This document shows positions 17,621 to 27,941 of a stretch of 64,000 nt of DNA, one piece after another. The stretch is from Kocuria rosea subsp. polaris (GTDB lineage Bacteria > Actinomycetota > Actinomycetes > Actinomycetales > Micrococcaceae). Position numbers and translations under genes: made by a program. Under the pieces are notes generated by a model, which saw only the letters and a program-made list of their open reading frames with translations, did not search any database and was not told where the DNA came from. The first letter of the stretch is position 1, and each line of letters begins with the position of its first letter. Where the stretch lies: contig NZ_LQBK01000040.1 in the NCBI RefSeq assembly GCF_001483755.1, positions 120,628 through 184,627 on the forward strand, written 5' to 3'.

Positions 17621-18148
17621 TCAGTCGGTGGAGGGCGCCTTCTCCTCGGCCTCGGCGGCCGACTCGTACTGGGACTGCTCGAAGCGCTCACGGGCCTCCT
17701 CGACGAGGCGCTCCGCGGTCTCCCGGCCCTCCCAGCCCTCGCCCTTGACCCACTTGTTGGGCTCCAGGTCCTTGTAGCGCTCGAAGAAGTGCTGGATCTC
17801 CTTGAGCTTGAACTCGTCGATGTCGTCCAGGCCCTGGATGTGGTCGTAGCGCTTGTCCGTGGACACGCAGAGGATCTTCGCGTCCCCCCCGGCCTCGTCG
17901 TTCATGTTGAACACGGCGATGGGGCGGGACTCCACGAGCACGCCCGGGACGATCTCGAAGTCCAGGAGCACGAGCGCGTCCAGCGGGTCGCCGTCCTCGC
18001 CCAGGCTGTCCTCGAAGTAGCCGTAGTGCGCGGGGTACTGCATCGACGTGAACAGGACGCGGTCCAGGCGGAGGCGGCCGGTCTCGTGGTCGATCTCGTA
18101 CTTGACGCGCGATCCCCGGGGGATCTCGATGGTGACGTCCAACTCCAT
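17621..18148 (-). CDS. ppa: Inorganic pyrophosphatase
   Basis: Soluble family I pyrophosphatase (175 residues) that splits pyrophosphate to two phosphates and so pulls biosynthetic reactions forward. The key residues are visible: the E-Y pair in VKYEIDHETGRLRLDR, then YPAHYGYFE and the metal-binding DGDPLDALVLLD motif near residue 55. The acidic C-terminal tail (QYESAAEAEEKAPSTD) is usual in actinobacteria. The ATG at 18148 has an AGGAG site. It is transcribed away from dacB. Confidence 0.97.
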   Translation of the reverse strand: MELDVTIEIPRGSRVKYEIDHETGRLRLDRVLFTSMQYPAHYGYFEDSLGEDGDPLDALVLLDFEIVPGVLVESRPIAVFNMNDEAGGDAKILCVSTDKRYDHIQGLDDIDEFKLKEIQHFFERYKDLEPNKWVKGEGWEGRETAERLVEEARERFEQSQYESAAEAEEKAPSTD

Positions 18149-18448
18149 GGTGTTTCTCCTCGTGCTGGGAAGGCCTGGAAGGGCCGGAAAGGGCTGACAG
18201 CGGCCGAGCACGGCCGCACCACCCGGTGGGGTGGGCAGATCCGACACCCACGATAGCGGCGGCCCCGCGGGCGGCGGTAACCGCCCGGGCCGGGGCGGCC
18301 CCGGCCCGGGTCCCCTGCAGGGGCGGCCGCGGGTCCCGCGCGGCGCCCGCCGCCGGGGCCGCCGCCGGGGCCGCCACCGGGCCGCCACTGGGCCGCCACT
18401 GGACGTCCGCTGCGCCGCCGCCGGGCCGGCACGGGCCACAATGGGGGC
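18149..18448. promoter_or_regulatory. Divergent region ppa / dacB with helically phased repeats
   Basis: A 300-bp gap. It contains five head-to-tail repeats at 18348-18404: two 12-bp units CGCCGCCGGGGC, then 11-bp units CGCCACCGGGC, CGCCACTGGGC and CGCCACTGGAC. At its right end CACAAT (18437-18442) lies 6 nt before the dacB GTG and looks like a leaderless -10. No clear ppa promoter was picked out. Confidence 0.45.
18348..18404. repeat. Five tandem 11-12 bp GC-rich repeats
   Basis: Units at 18348, 18360, 18372, 18383 and 18394 share the core CGCC-R-C-Y-GG. The repeat length is close to one helical turn, so a protein could bind all copies on one DNA face, but simple slippage in GC-rich DNA would look the same. 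Confidence 0.55.
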
Positions 18449-19909
18449 GTGAAGAGTCCCCGACGCCACGGTCCCCCCGCCGGGCAGCGGCGGCCGCGGT
18501 CCCGCGGCGACCGCGGCCGGCGCGCCCTGACGGCGCTGCTCGCCGCCGGCTGCGTGGGCGTGGCGGGCTGGCTGCACCCCCACTGGGTCCCCGCGCCGGG
18601 GCCGGGCGGCGACGACCTCCCGGCAGCCCGCGTCCTACCGGCGGAGGCGCCCGCCCCGGCCGGCGCCGTGCGCCCCGACCCGGCCGCCCCCGTGCCCGGC
18701 GCCGCGGCGGTGGCCGCGGCCGTGGACCCCGCGCTCGCCGGCGCGCCCGCCGGGCGGCGCTCCGTCCTGGTGGCCGACGCGCTCACGGGGACGCCGCTGC
18801 TCGAGCGGGACCCGGACGTGCCCCTGGTCCCCGCCTCCAACCAGAAGCTCGTCACGGCGCTGTCCCTGCTCACCCACGCCGATCCCCGGCAGCGGCTGCG
18901 CACCACGGTGGTCCAGGGGCAGGAGCCGGGCACGGTGGTGCTGGTGGCGGGCGGCGACACCCTGCTGAGCCCGGGCCGCTCCGACCCGGACGCCGTGCTG
19001 GGCCGTGCCGGCGTCCGGACCCTGGCGGAGGATACGGCCCGGGCCCTCGCCGAGCGCGGGGCCGGCGGGCCCGGCACCGTGCGGTGGGACGCGAGCCTGT
19101 TCACCGGCCCGGCCCTCAACGGGGCCTGGGCCGCGGGCGACGTCGCGGCGGGGCAGATCGGGCCCGTCGCGCCCATGGCGTTCTGGTCCCACCGCGTGCC
19201 CGCGGGGGAGGGCTCCTCCGCCGCGCGGCCCGCCGACGCGGCGCGCGGCGTCGCCGAGGTCTTCGCCGCCGAGCTCGCGGCCCGGCTCGCCGCGCACGGG
19301 GTGCCGGCGCCCGTCCCCGGGGTCGAGCCCGGCCGGGCGCCCGAGGGGGCGGCCGAGCTGGCCGCCGTCGAGTCCGCGCCGCTCGGCGAGCAGGCGGGGC
19401 TGATGCTGCGGGACTCCGACAACCACCTCGCCGAGGTCCTCTCGCGGCTGGCGGCCCGGGCCGCGGACCGGCCCGCGAGCATCGCCGGCGGCCGCGCCGC
19501 CGCGGCCGAGGCGCTCGAGGCGCACGGCGTCGGCACGGCCGGCGTGGAGCTCTCCGACGCGTCCGGGATGTCCCTGGGCAACCGGATTCCCGCCCGCGCG
19601 CTGGAGCAGGTCGTGCGGGCCATGGTCACCGACCCCACCGGAGCACTGGTCCCGGGGGCCCGGGCCCTTCCGGTGGCCGGGGGCAGCGGGACCCTCGCCG
19701 ACCGGTTCGACGAGGACGCCGAGCGCCCCGGGCGGGGCCTGGCGCGGGCGAAGACGGGCACGCTGAACTCCGTGGTCTCCCTCGGCGGCCACGTCACCAC
19801 CGACGGAGGGCGGCTGCTGACGTTCTCCGTGCTGCTCAACGAGGTCACCGACCCGGCCGCGGCCCGGGACGCCGTGGACCGCGCGGTGGCGGCCCTGGCC
19901 CGACTGTGA
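18449..19909 (+). CDS. dacB: D-alanyl-D-alanine carboxypeptidase / PBP4 family
   Basis: Extracytoplasmic class C penicillin-binding protein (486 residues) that trims or cuts peptidoglycan peptide cross-links. It has a basic N-terminus with one signal anchor (LTALLAAGCVGVAGWL) and then the three catalytic motifs: SxxK in PASNQKLVTA, SxN in RDSDNHLAEVL, and KTG in RAKTGTLNSVVSL. The Pro/Ala-rich linker of about 50 residues after the anchor spans the wall. The GTG at 18449 has no ribosome site but has CACAAT 6 nt upstream, suggesting a leaderless message. The metalloprotease gene follows after 45 bp. Confidence 0.93.
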   Translation: MKSPRRHGPPAGQRRPRSRGDRGRRALTALLAAGCVGVAGWLHPHWVPAPGPGGDDLPAARVLPAEAPAPAGAVRPDPAAPVPGAAAVAAAVDPALAGAPAGRRSVLVADALTGTPLLERDPDVPLVPASNQKLVTALSLLTHADPRQRLRTTVVQGQEPGTVVLVAGGDTLLSPGRSDPDAVLGRAGVRTLAEDTARALAERGAGGPGTVRWDASLFTGPALNGAWAAGDVAAGQIGPVAPMAFWSHRVPAGEGSSAARPADAARGVAEVFAAELAARLAAHGVPAPVPGVEPGRAPEGAAELAAVESAPLGEQAGLMLRDSDNHLAEVLSRLAARAADRPASIAGGRAAAAEALEAHGVGTAGVELSDASGMSLGNRIPARALEQVVRAMVTDPTGALVPGARALPVAGGSGTLADRFDEDAERPGRGLARAKTGTLNSVVSLGGHVTTDGGRLLTFSVLLNEVTDPAAARDAVDRAVAALARL

Positions 19910-19954
19910 CGGGCCGCGGCGGGCGCTCCCAGTCGCGTGTGGTTGCATGAGGCC

Positions 19955-21109
19955 ATGAGCGCAGCACAACGACCCCCGGTGACCCCGGAGACGGAGACCC
20001 CGGAGACGGAGGCGCCCGGGATCGTCCGGTGGGACCTCGCGGCCTCCGCCGCCGCCCGGCTCACCCCGCCGGGGCCGCGGATGTCCGCCCGGGCCATGCA
20101 GACGGCCGTGGCCTCCCTGCGCCGGCACGCCGAGGCGTCCGTGGACCACGTCCACCGGATCACCGGTCTGGAGGCCGCGCGGGACCTGCGGGACTCCACC
20201 GTGCTGGTCGTGGACCGGGCCGGCTGGTCCAAGGCCAACGCCCAGGCCTTCGAGGTGCTCATGGAGCCGGCGGTGGAGGCGCTGCGCCGGCGCCGCCCGG
20301 AGCAGTTCGGCGCGGCCGCCACCGCGCTCGGCGGCACGGCCACCGCCATGGAGATGGCCGCGGTGCTGGGGTTCCTCTCGGCGAAGGTCCTCGGCCAGTA
20401 CGACCCGTACGCCGGGCTCGTCTCCGCCGTGGCCGCGCAGCGGCACCCCGGCGGACGGCTGATGCTCGTGGCGCCCAACATCCTGACGGTCGAGCGGGAG
20501 CTCAACGTCGAGCCGGAGGACTTCCGGCTGTGGGTCTGCCTGCACGAGCAGACCCACCGCGTCCAGTTCGCCGCGGCACCCTGGCTGCGGGAGCACATGA
20601 TCGAGCAGATCAACGAGCTCGCGGACTCCCTCATGGGCCACGCCGAGACCCTCGGGGCGCGGCTCACGGAGGCGGTCCGGTCCCTGCCTGGGCGCGGCTC
20701 GGCGGGAGAGCCCAAGGCGTCCCTCGGCGTGGTGGGGCTGCTCATGGGAAGGCGGGAGCGGGAGGTGCTCTCCCACCTCACCGCGGTGATGAGCCTGCTC
20801 GAGGGGCACGCGAACTTCGTGATGGACGGGGTGGACGCCTCCGTGGTGCCCTCCGTGAAGACGATCCGGCGGCGCTTCGAGCGGCGCTCCGAGCTGCAGG
20901 GCAGCCTCGACCGCTTCGTCCGGCGCCTGCTCGGGATGGACGCGAAGATGCGCCAGTACAGCGACGGCCAGCAGTTCGTCTCGACCGTGGTGGCGGCCGT
21001 GGGGCTGGAGCGGTTCAACCGCATCTGGGAGGCGCCGGAGCACCTGCCCACGGAGGCGGAGATCCACGCCCCCGAGCGCTGGATCGAGCGCGTGCTGGGC
21101 CCGGCCTGA
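19955..21109 (+). CDS. Zinc-dependent metalloprotease of the DUF2342 family
   Basis: A 384-residue protein with the HExxH zinc motif in WVCLHEQTHRVQF (near residue 195), where E is the catalytic base. It belongs to the actinobacterial family formerly called coenzyme F420 biosynthesis-associated protein; a protease role is inferred from the motif and the target is unknown. The N-terminus has a Glu/Thr/Pro repeat (TPETETPETEAPG). I chose the ATG at 19955 over the GTG at 19937; TTGCAT lies 6 nt upstream of it, a weak leaderless signal. The dacB-DUF2342-tilS order is common in actinobacteria. Confidence 0.88.
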   Translation: MSAAQRPPVTPETETPETEAPGIVRWDLAASAAARLTPPGPRMSARAMQTAVASLRRHAEASVDHVHRITGLEAARDLRDSTVLVVDRAGWSKANAQAFEVLMEPAVEALRRRRPEQFGAAATALGGTATAMEMAAVLGFLSAKVLGQYDPYAGLVSAVAAQRHPGGRLMLVAPNILTVERELNVEPEDFRLWVCLHEQTHRVQFAAAPWLREHMIEQINELADSLMGHAETLGARLTEAVRSLPGRGSAGEPKASLGVVGLLMGRREREVLSHLTAVMSLLEGHANFVMDGVDASVVPSVKTIRRRFERRSELQGSLDRFVRRLLGMDAKMRQYSDGQQFVSTVVAAVGLERFNRIWEAPEHLPTEAEIHAPERWIERVLGPA

Positions 21110-21198
21110 GCGCCTTCCCGGACCGGTGCCGCCACACGGGCGCCGAAAGTGTGGTAAGAAAGGCGCACCCCCGGTTGACATGCACATTCATTGAAAAA

Positions 21199-21234
21199 GT
21201 GACCGGAGTGACCCGCCCGTGAGGTCCCGGTCAC
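21199..21234. promoter_or_regulatory. Inverted repeat upstream of the HTH gene
   Basis: GTGACCGG (21199-21206) and CCGGTCAC (21227-21234) form a perfect 8-bp inverted repeat in the 174-bp gap before the HTH gene. An AT-rich stretch with TTGACA (21176-21181) lies just upstream. It is a candidate operator, perhaps for the HTH protein itself. Confidence 0.35.
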
Positions 21235-21271
21235 AGCGCGACACGCGATAGGCCGGATCACCATTGTGTGA

Positions 21272-21277
21272 CAAAAT
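21272..21277 (+). promoter_or_regulatory. -10 box (CAAAAT) of a leaderless HTH-gene transcript
   Basis: CAAAAT ends 6 nt before the GTG at 21284, with no ribosome site between. Confidence 0.45.
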
Positions 21278-21283
21278 CTTTAC

Positions 21284-21763
21284 GTGAGCACAGAGAATAT
21301 CGAACAGCAGGTCAAGCTGTACGGCCAGCCCCTGTCAGAGCGCTTCGGCACGGTCGTCCAGGCCTACGGCATCACCCAGCGGCGGCTGGCCGAGGTCCTC
21401 GGCCTCTCCGCCCCGATGCTGTCGCAGCTCAACAGCGGCCGCCGGATCAAGATCGGCAACCCGGCGGTCTACGAACGCCTGGTGATGCTGGAGCAGCGCA
21501 TCGGCACCCCGGACATCGAGGAGACCCTCTCCGCGGTCGAGGCGTCGCAGCCCGTGCTGTCCACCACGCAGATCCAGGCCGGCATCCACAGCGAGACCAA
21601 CGCCGTGGCGGCCCTGGCCCACGTGGTCCCGCGGCACGAGCTCGAGGCGGCCCTGGACCTGCTCGGCGAGACCGCCCCGACCCTGGCCAAGGTCGTGCGC
21701 CTGGCCGTGCGGGAGTCGCAGAACCAGCAGGCCGCGAGCGACCGCGAGGACGCCCGCCGGTGA
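21284..21763 (+). CDS. XRE-like DNA-binding protein
   Basis: A 159-residue soluble protein. Near residue 30 it has a Cro/CI-type helix-turn-helix (ITQRRLAEVLGLSAPMLSQLNSG). The rest is helical with no ligand domain I recognise. It is probably a transcription factor; its targets are unknown. The GTG at 21284 is supported by CAAAAT 6 nt upstream and by the protein starting MSTENIEQQVKLYG. Its stop overlaps the tilS GTG (GTGA), so regulator and tRNA-modification gene are co-translated. An inverted repeat in its upstream region could be its own operator. Confidence 0.85.
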   Translation: MSTENIEQQVKLYGQPLSERFGTVVQAYGITQRRLAEVLGLSAPMLSQLNSGRRIKIGNPAVYERLVMLEQRIGTPDIEETLSAVEASQPVLSTTQIQAGIHSETNAVAALAHVVPRHELEAALDLLGETAPTLAKVVRLAVRESQNQQAASDREDARR

Positions 21764-22884
21764 CCCAGTTCGCCCGCCGCGGCCGACTGTCCCCGGACGT
21801 CGCCGCGGGGCGGCGCCGTGTGCTCGACTCCGTCCGGCGGCACGTCTCCCGGGGCTCCGGGGAGCCGCCGCTCGTGCTGGTCGCCTGCAGCGGCGGGCCG
21901 GACTCCCTCGCGCTGGCCGCCGTGGCGGCCCACTTCGCCCGGCGCGGCACGCTGCGCGTGGGCGCGGTGGTGGTCGATCACGGCCTGCAGGAGGACTCCG
22001 CGGCGGTCGCGGCGCGCACCGCCCGCACGCTCGAGCGGACCGGGCTGGGGCCCGTCGTCGTCACCGCCGTGACCGTGCGCCGGGACGCCGGCGGACCCGA
22101 GATGGCCGCCCGCACCGCCCGCTACGCGGGCATCGCGGAGGCCGTGGCCCGCACGGGCGCCGACGCCGTCCTGCTCGGCCACACCCTGGACGACCAGGCG
22201 GAGTCCGTGCTGCTGGGCCTCGCCCGCGGCTCCGGCACCCGCTCGCTGGCCGGGATGCCGCCCGTGCGCGAGCTCGACGGCGTCACCTACCTCCGTCCGT
22301 TCCTGGACCTCTCCCGCGAACAGACCCTGCAGATCTGCGCCGCCGAGCAGCTCGAGCCCTGGCACGACCCCACGAACCGGGACACCACCCTGATGCGCTC
22401 GCGGGTCCGCCACCGCGTGCTCCCGCTGCTGGAGGACGAGCTCGGCCCCGGCCTGGCCCGCGCGCTGGCCCGCTCGGCGGCGATCCTCGGCCCGGACGCG
22501 GACTACCTCGAGGGCGCGGCGGCCGAGCTGCTCGAGCGCGCCCGCGCCGCGGCCCCGGCGCTGCCCGGCTCCCTGGCCCTCGACCTCGCCGCGCTCCGGG
22601 CCGCGCACCCCGCGCTGCGCCGCCGCGCCCTGTCGGCCGCCGTGGTCGCCGCCGGCGGGCAGACCCCCGCCTACGAGCGGCTCGGCGCGCTGGACGAGTT
22701 CGCCGCGGGGCACGGCGCCGCGGGGCCCGTGCAGATGGCGGGTAAGGTGTCCGTGTGGCGCCGCCGCCCGGCGGCGGGCACTCGTGGCCCGGGGCACCTG
22801 GAGCTCGTCCGCCCGCGGCCCGCGGTCCCCGCGAGCGCCACCCGACCCGCATCCGCATCGTACGAGGAGCGCCGTGAAGGCTGA
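21760..22884 (+). CDS. tilS: tRNA(Ile)-lysidine synthase
   Basis: Adds lysine to cytidine 34 of the CAU-anticodon isoleucine tRNA so that it reads AUA; essential in most bacteria. The 374-residue protein has the PP-loop ATP-binding motif VACSGGPDSLALAAVA near residue 45, VVDHGLQ, and the HTLDDQAES and HDPTNRDTTLMRSRVRHRVLP stretches typical of TilS. The GTG at 21760 overlaps the stop of the HTH gene. The C-terminal tail is short and Ala/Pro-rich. Its 3' end overlaps hpt by 11 bp, a very conserved pairing. Confidence 0.95.
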   Translation: MTQFARRGRLSPDVAAGRRRVLDSVRRHVSRGSGEPPLVLVACSGGPDSLALAAVAAHFARRGTLRVGAVVVDHGLQEDSAAVAARTARTLERTGLGPVVVTAVTVRRDAGGPEMAARTARYAGIAEAVARTGADAVLLGHTLDDQAESVLLGLARGSGTRSLAGMPPVRELDGVTYLRPFLDLSREQTLQICAAEQLEPWHDPTNRDTTLMRSRVRHRVLPLLEDELGPGLARALARSAAILGPDADYLEGAAAELLERARAAAPALPGSLALDLAALRAAHPALRRRALSAAVVAAGGQTPAYERLGALDEFAAGHGAAGPVQMAGKVSVWRRRPAAGTRGPGHLELVRPRPAVPASATRPASASYEERREG

Positions 22885-23425
22885 GGACGTCCAGGGGGAT
22901 CTCACCGAGGTCCTGTACACCAAGGAAGAGATCGACACGAGGATCGCCGAGCTCGCGGCGGCCGTGGACGCCGACTACCGGGGCCGGGACGTCCTGCTCG
23001 TGGGCGTGCTCAAGGGCGCGGTGATGGTCATGGCGGACCTGTGCCGGGCGCTCCAGGGCCAGTACCCCATGGACTGGATGGCCGTGTCCTCCTACGGCTC
23101 CGGGACCAAGTCCTCGGGCGTGGTCCGCATCCTGAAGGACCTCGACACCGACCTCACGGGGCGGGACGTGCTCATCGTCGAGGACATCATCGACTCCGGT
23201 CTGACCCTGTCCTGGCTGCGGGCCAACCTGGAGTCCCGCGGCACCGCCTCGGTGGAGATCTGCGCGCTGCTGCGCAAGCCGGAGGCGGCGAAGACGTCCA
23301 TCGACGTCAAGTACGTGGGCTGGGACATCCCCAACGAGTTCGTCGTGGGCTACGGGCTCGACTACGCGGAGAAGTACCGCAACCTCGACTGCATCGCGAC
23401 CCTGGCCCCCCACGTCTACGAGTGA
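22874..23425 (+). CDS. hpt: Hypoxanthine phosphoribosyltransferase
   Basis: Salvages hypoxanthine and guanine to IMP and GMP using PRPP. The 183-residue protein shows VLLVGVLKGAVMVMADL, the PPi-binding region with VSSYGSGTKSSG and the PRPP-binding motif VLIVEDIIDSGLTL (near residue 105). The GTG at 22874 lies inside the tilS 3' end with a GAGGAGC ribosome site; a longer in-frame start at 22784 would add a Pro/Arg-rich stretch that is just tilS in another frame. Membership in the tilS-hpt-ftsH cluster fits. Confidence 0.96.
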   Translation: MKAEDVQGDLTEVLYTKEEIDTRIAELAAAVDADYRGRDVLLVGVLKGAVMVMADLCRALQGQYPMDWMAVSSYGSGTKSSGVVRILKDLDTDLTGRDVLIVEDIIDSGLTLSWLRANLESRGTASVEICALLRKPEAAKTSIDVKYVGWDIPNEFVVGYGLDYAEKYRNLDCIATLAPHVYE

Positions 23426-23615
23426 GCCGGGGCCCCGGCAGGCGTCCCGCGGCGGTTCCCGGGCGGGCTGTCCGCTGACAGGGAACTCCCGGCCCGTCCG
23501 GGGCGGGAGCCGGAGTCCGGGCTGTACATTGTAGGTCTGCGTCCCCTGGACCCCCGGCCCTGGGCGGGCCCCGGCTCGAGGGGGCCGGACAACCATCCAC
23601 GGGAGGATCAGCGGC

Positions 23616-25724
<2,109 letters not shown>

Positions 25725-25732
25725 ACCGGCCT

Positions 25733-25738
25733 AGGATG
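25733..25738 (+). promoter_or_regulatory. -10 box (TAGGAT) for folE
   Basis: TAGGAT lies just after the ftsH stop and would start a transcript near 25745, giving a leader of about 66 nt to the TTG of folE, with AAGGAGGG in between. It could give the folate genes a promoter separate from ftsH. Confidence 0.35.
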
Positions 25739-25810
25739 GAGCGACAGCCGGTCGCGTCCGCCGACCCCCGTTCCGCCCGGCAGACCCGGTCGATCCCGAA
25801 GGAGGGCGCG

Positions 25811-26482
25811 TTGCCCCACGAGGCCCGCACGAAGCAGACGACCGCGCACGACCCGCGCGCGGAGGCGTTCGAGCCGCCGTACCCCGACCCCGCCCCCGCG
25901 CTGGAGGCCGGCGCCGGCGCGGTGGACCAGCCCCGGGTGGCCGCGGCCGTGCGGGAGCTGCTGCTGGCGATCGGCGAGGACCCCGACCGGGACGGGCTGC
26001 AGGGCACCCCGGGGCGCGTGGCGCGGGCGTACGCGGAGATGTTCGCGGGACTGCACCAGGACCCCGCCGAGGTGCTCGGGACCACCTTCGACATCGGCCA
26101 CTCCGAGATGGTCCTGGTGAAGGACATCGCCTTCTACTCGACCTGCGAGCACCACCTCGTCCCGTTCCACGGCCACGCCCACGTGGGCTACATCCCCGGC
26201 CACGACGGGATGGTCACGGGTCTGAGCAAGCTCGCCCGCCTCGTGGACCTCTACGCGCGCCGGCCCCAGGTCCAGGAGCGGCTGACCACCCAGATCGTGG
26301 AGGCCATCGTGGAGCACCTCCAGCCGGCCGGGGTGATCGTGGTGATCGAGTGCGAGCACCTGTGCATGTCCATGCGGGGCGTGCGCAAGCCCGGCGCGAT
26401 GACCGTGACCTCGGCCGTGCGCGGCCAGCTGCGCGAGACCGCCACCCGCGCCGAGGCGATGAGCCTCATCCTGGGGCGCTGA
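25811..26482 (+). CDS. folE: GTP cyclohydrolase I
   Basis: First enzyme of folate synthesis; opens GTP to dihydroneopterin triphosphate. The 223-residue protein has the zinc ligands in [21 protein letters not shown] (Cys and His near residue 110) and the third ligand Cys in [17 protein letters not shown]. The active site segment [21 protein letters not shown] is intact. The TTG at 25811 has a near-perfect AAGGAGGG ribosome site; the first about 35 residues are a non-conserved tail. It is followed by folP after 4 bp. Confidence 0.96.
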   Translation: MPHEARTKQTTAHDPRAEAFEPPYPDPAPALEAGAGAVDQPRVAAAVRELLLAIGEDPDRDGLQGTPGRVARAYAEMFAGLHQDPAEVLGTTFDIGHSEMVLVKDIAFYSTCEHHLVPFHGHAHVGYIPGHDGMVTGLSKLARLVDLYARRPQVQERLTTQIVEAIVEHLQPAGVIVVIECEHLCMSMRGVRKPGAMTVTSAVRGQLRETATRAEAMSLILGR

Positions 26483-26486
26483 GCAC

Positions 26487-27482
26487 GTGCCGACCCCTCG
26501 CCGCACCGACCCCGCGCACCGGCCCCCGGGCTGGGGCTCCTTCGAGGGCCTGCCCACCGGGCGCACGCTGGTCATGGGCATCCTCAACGTCACCCCCGAC
26601 TCCTTCAGCGACGGCGGGGAGCACGCCGGGCACGAGGCCGCGATCGCGCACGGGCTGCGCATGATGGCCGAGGGCGCCGACATCGTGGACGTCGGGGGCG
26701 AGTCCACGCGGCCCGGCTCCGAGCGGGTCGACCCCGCCGAGGAGCGGCGCCGGATCCTGCCCGTGGTCGAGGCCCTCGCCGCCGCGGGGGCGGTGCTCAG
26801 CGTCGACACGCTCCACGCCGCGACCGCCGAGGCCGTCCTGGACGCCGGCGCGCACATCGTCAACGACGTCTCGGGACTCGCCGCCGGCCAGGAGATGATC
26901 GACCTGGTCGCCGAGCGGCAGGCGCCCTACGTCCTCATGCACGCCCGGGGGCTGCCCGACGTGCAGGACTCCCGGGCCGTCTACGACGACGTCGCCGGGG
27001 AGGTGCTCGGGGAGCTCGGGGCGCTGCGGGAGCGCTGCCTGGCCGCCGGCCTGGCCCCCGAGCGGCTGGTCCTGGACCCCGGGCTGGGCTTCGACAAGCG
27101 GGGGGCGCAGAACTGGGAGCTGCTCCGGGCGCTGCCGCGCTTCACGGCCGGAGGCCACAAGGTGCTCGTGGCCGCGTCCCGCAAGCGATTCCTCGGCACC
27201 CTGCTCGAGCAGGACGGGGTGCCGCGCCCGGCCGCCGGGCGGGACGCGGCCACGGCCGCGATCAGCGCGCTCTCCGCGCACGCGGGCGCGTGGTGCGTGC
27301 GCGTCCACGACGTGCGCGCGAGCGCCGACGCCGTGGCCGCCGCGCACGCCTGGCGCGGCGTCGAGCCGGCGCTCCTGCGCCCCGCCGCGGGCACCGGCAC
27401 GGACTCCGGCGCGGGCACCGTCGCGGACTCCGGCGCGGGCGCCGGCGCGCCGGCCGCGGGATCCCCGGGAGCGCACCGGTGA
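26487..27482 (+). CDS. folP: Dihydropteroate synthase
   Basis: Joins pterin pyrophosphate to p-aminobenzoate; the sulfonamide target. The 331-residue protein has LVMGILNVTPDSFSDGG, the pABA/pterin loop DVGGESTRPGSERVD, and the C-terminal VLVAASRKRFLG and HDVRASADA motifs. After about residue 300 a Gly/Ala/Asp/Ser-rich repeat tail (TDSGAGT, ADSGAGAG) is added that is not part of the enzyme fold. GTG at 26487 has only a weak ribosome site and probably depends on translation of folE. Its stop overlaps folB (GTGA). Confidence 0.96.
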   Translation: MPTPRRTDPAHRPPGWGSFEGLPTGRTLVMGILNVTPDSFSDGGEHAGHEAAIAHGLRMMAEGADIVDVGGESTRPGSERVDPAEERRRILPVVEALAAAGAVLSVDTLHAATAEAVLDAGAHIVNDVSGLAAGQEMIDLVAERQAPYVLMHARGLPDVQDSRAVYDDVAGEVLGELGALRERCLAAGLAPERLVLDPGLGFDKRGAQNWELLRALPRFTAGGHKVLVAASRKRFLGTLLEQDGVPRPAAGRDAATAAISALSAHAGAWCVRVHDVRASADAVAAAHAWRGVEPALLRPAAGTGTDSGAGTVADSGAGAGAPAAGSPGAHR

Positions 27483-27940
27483 ACCGGGCGCCGCAGGAGG
27501 GCCCGGATGCCGCCCGGGTGCGCGCCGGGGACCGGGCGGGCCGCCAGCACGTGCCGGCGTCCTCCACGCGGTCCCCCGACCGCCGCGACCGGATCAACCT
27601 CCTGGGGGTCGGCGCGGTGGGCTACCACGGGGTCTTCGACCAGGAGAAGCGCAGCGGGCAGCCCTTCTTCGTGGACCTGGTCATGTACCTGGACCTGTCC
27701 GCGGCGGGGGCCTCGGACGACGTCGCCCTGACCGCCCACTACGGCGAGGTCGCCGAGGAGGTGCGGGACATCGTCATCGGCCCCAGCGTCAACCTGCTCG
27801 AGACCCTGGCCGACCGCATCGCCCGGCGGCTGCTCGAGCGCTTCCCGCTCGAGGCGGTGGAGGTCACCGTGCACAAGCCCAAGGCGCCCATCGAGGTGAC
27901 GTTCTCCGACGTGTCCGTGACGATCTACCGGGAGCGCTGA
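27479..27940 (+). CDS. folB: Dihydroneopterin aldolase
   Basis: Converts dihydroneopterin to hydroxymethyl-dihydropterin plus glycolaldehyde. The conserved core starts at INLLGVGAVGYHGVFDQEKRSGQPFFVDL and includes the catalytic Lys in VTVHKPKAPIEV. The frame gives 153 residues, about 35 longer than the usual 120; the extra N-terminus is Arg/Asp-rich and unconserved. The GTG at 27479 overlaps the folP stop; no better internal start was evident, so the extension may be real. folK follows after 1 bp. Confidence 0.93.
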   Translation: MNRAPQEGPDAARVRAGDRAGRQHVPASSTRSPDRRDRINLLGVGAVGYHGVFDQEKRSGQPFFVDLVMYLDLSAAGASDDVALTAHYGEVAEEVRDIVIGPSVNLLETLADRIARRLLERFPLEAVEVTVHKPKAPIEVTFSDVSVTIYRER

Positions 27941-27941
27941 G

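Noticed and set aside
21176-21210. TTGACA followed by an AT-rich stretch as a full promoter of the HTH gene
   Set aside because: No acceptable -10 at 16-19 bp spacing was found; the CAAAAT box at the start codon is better supported.
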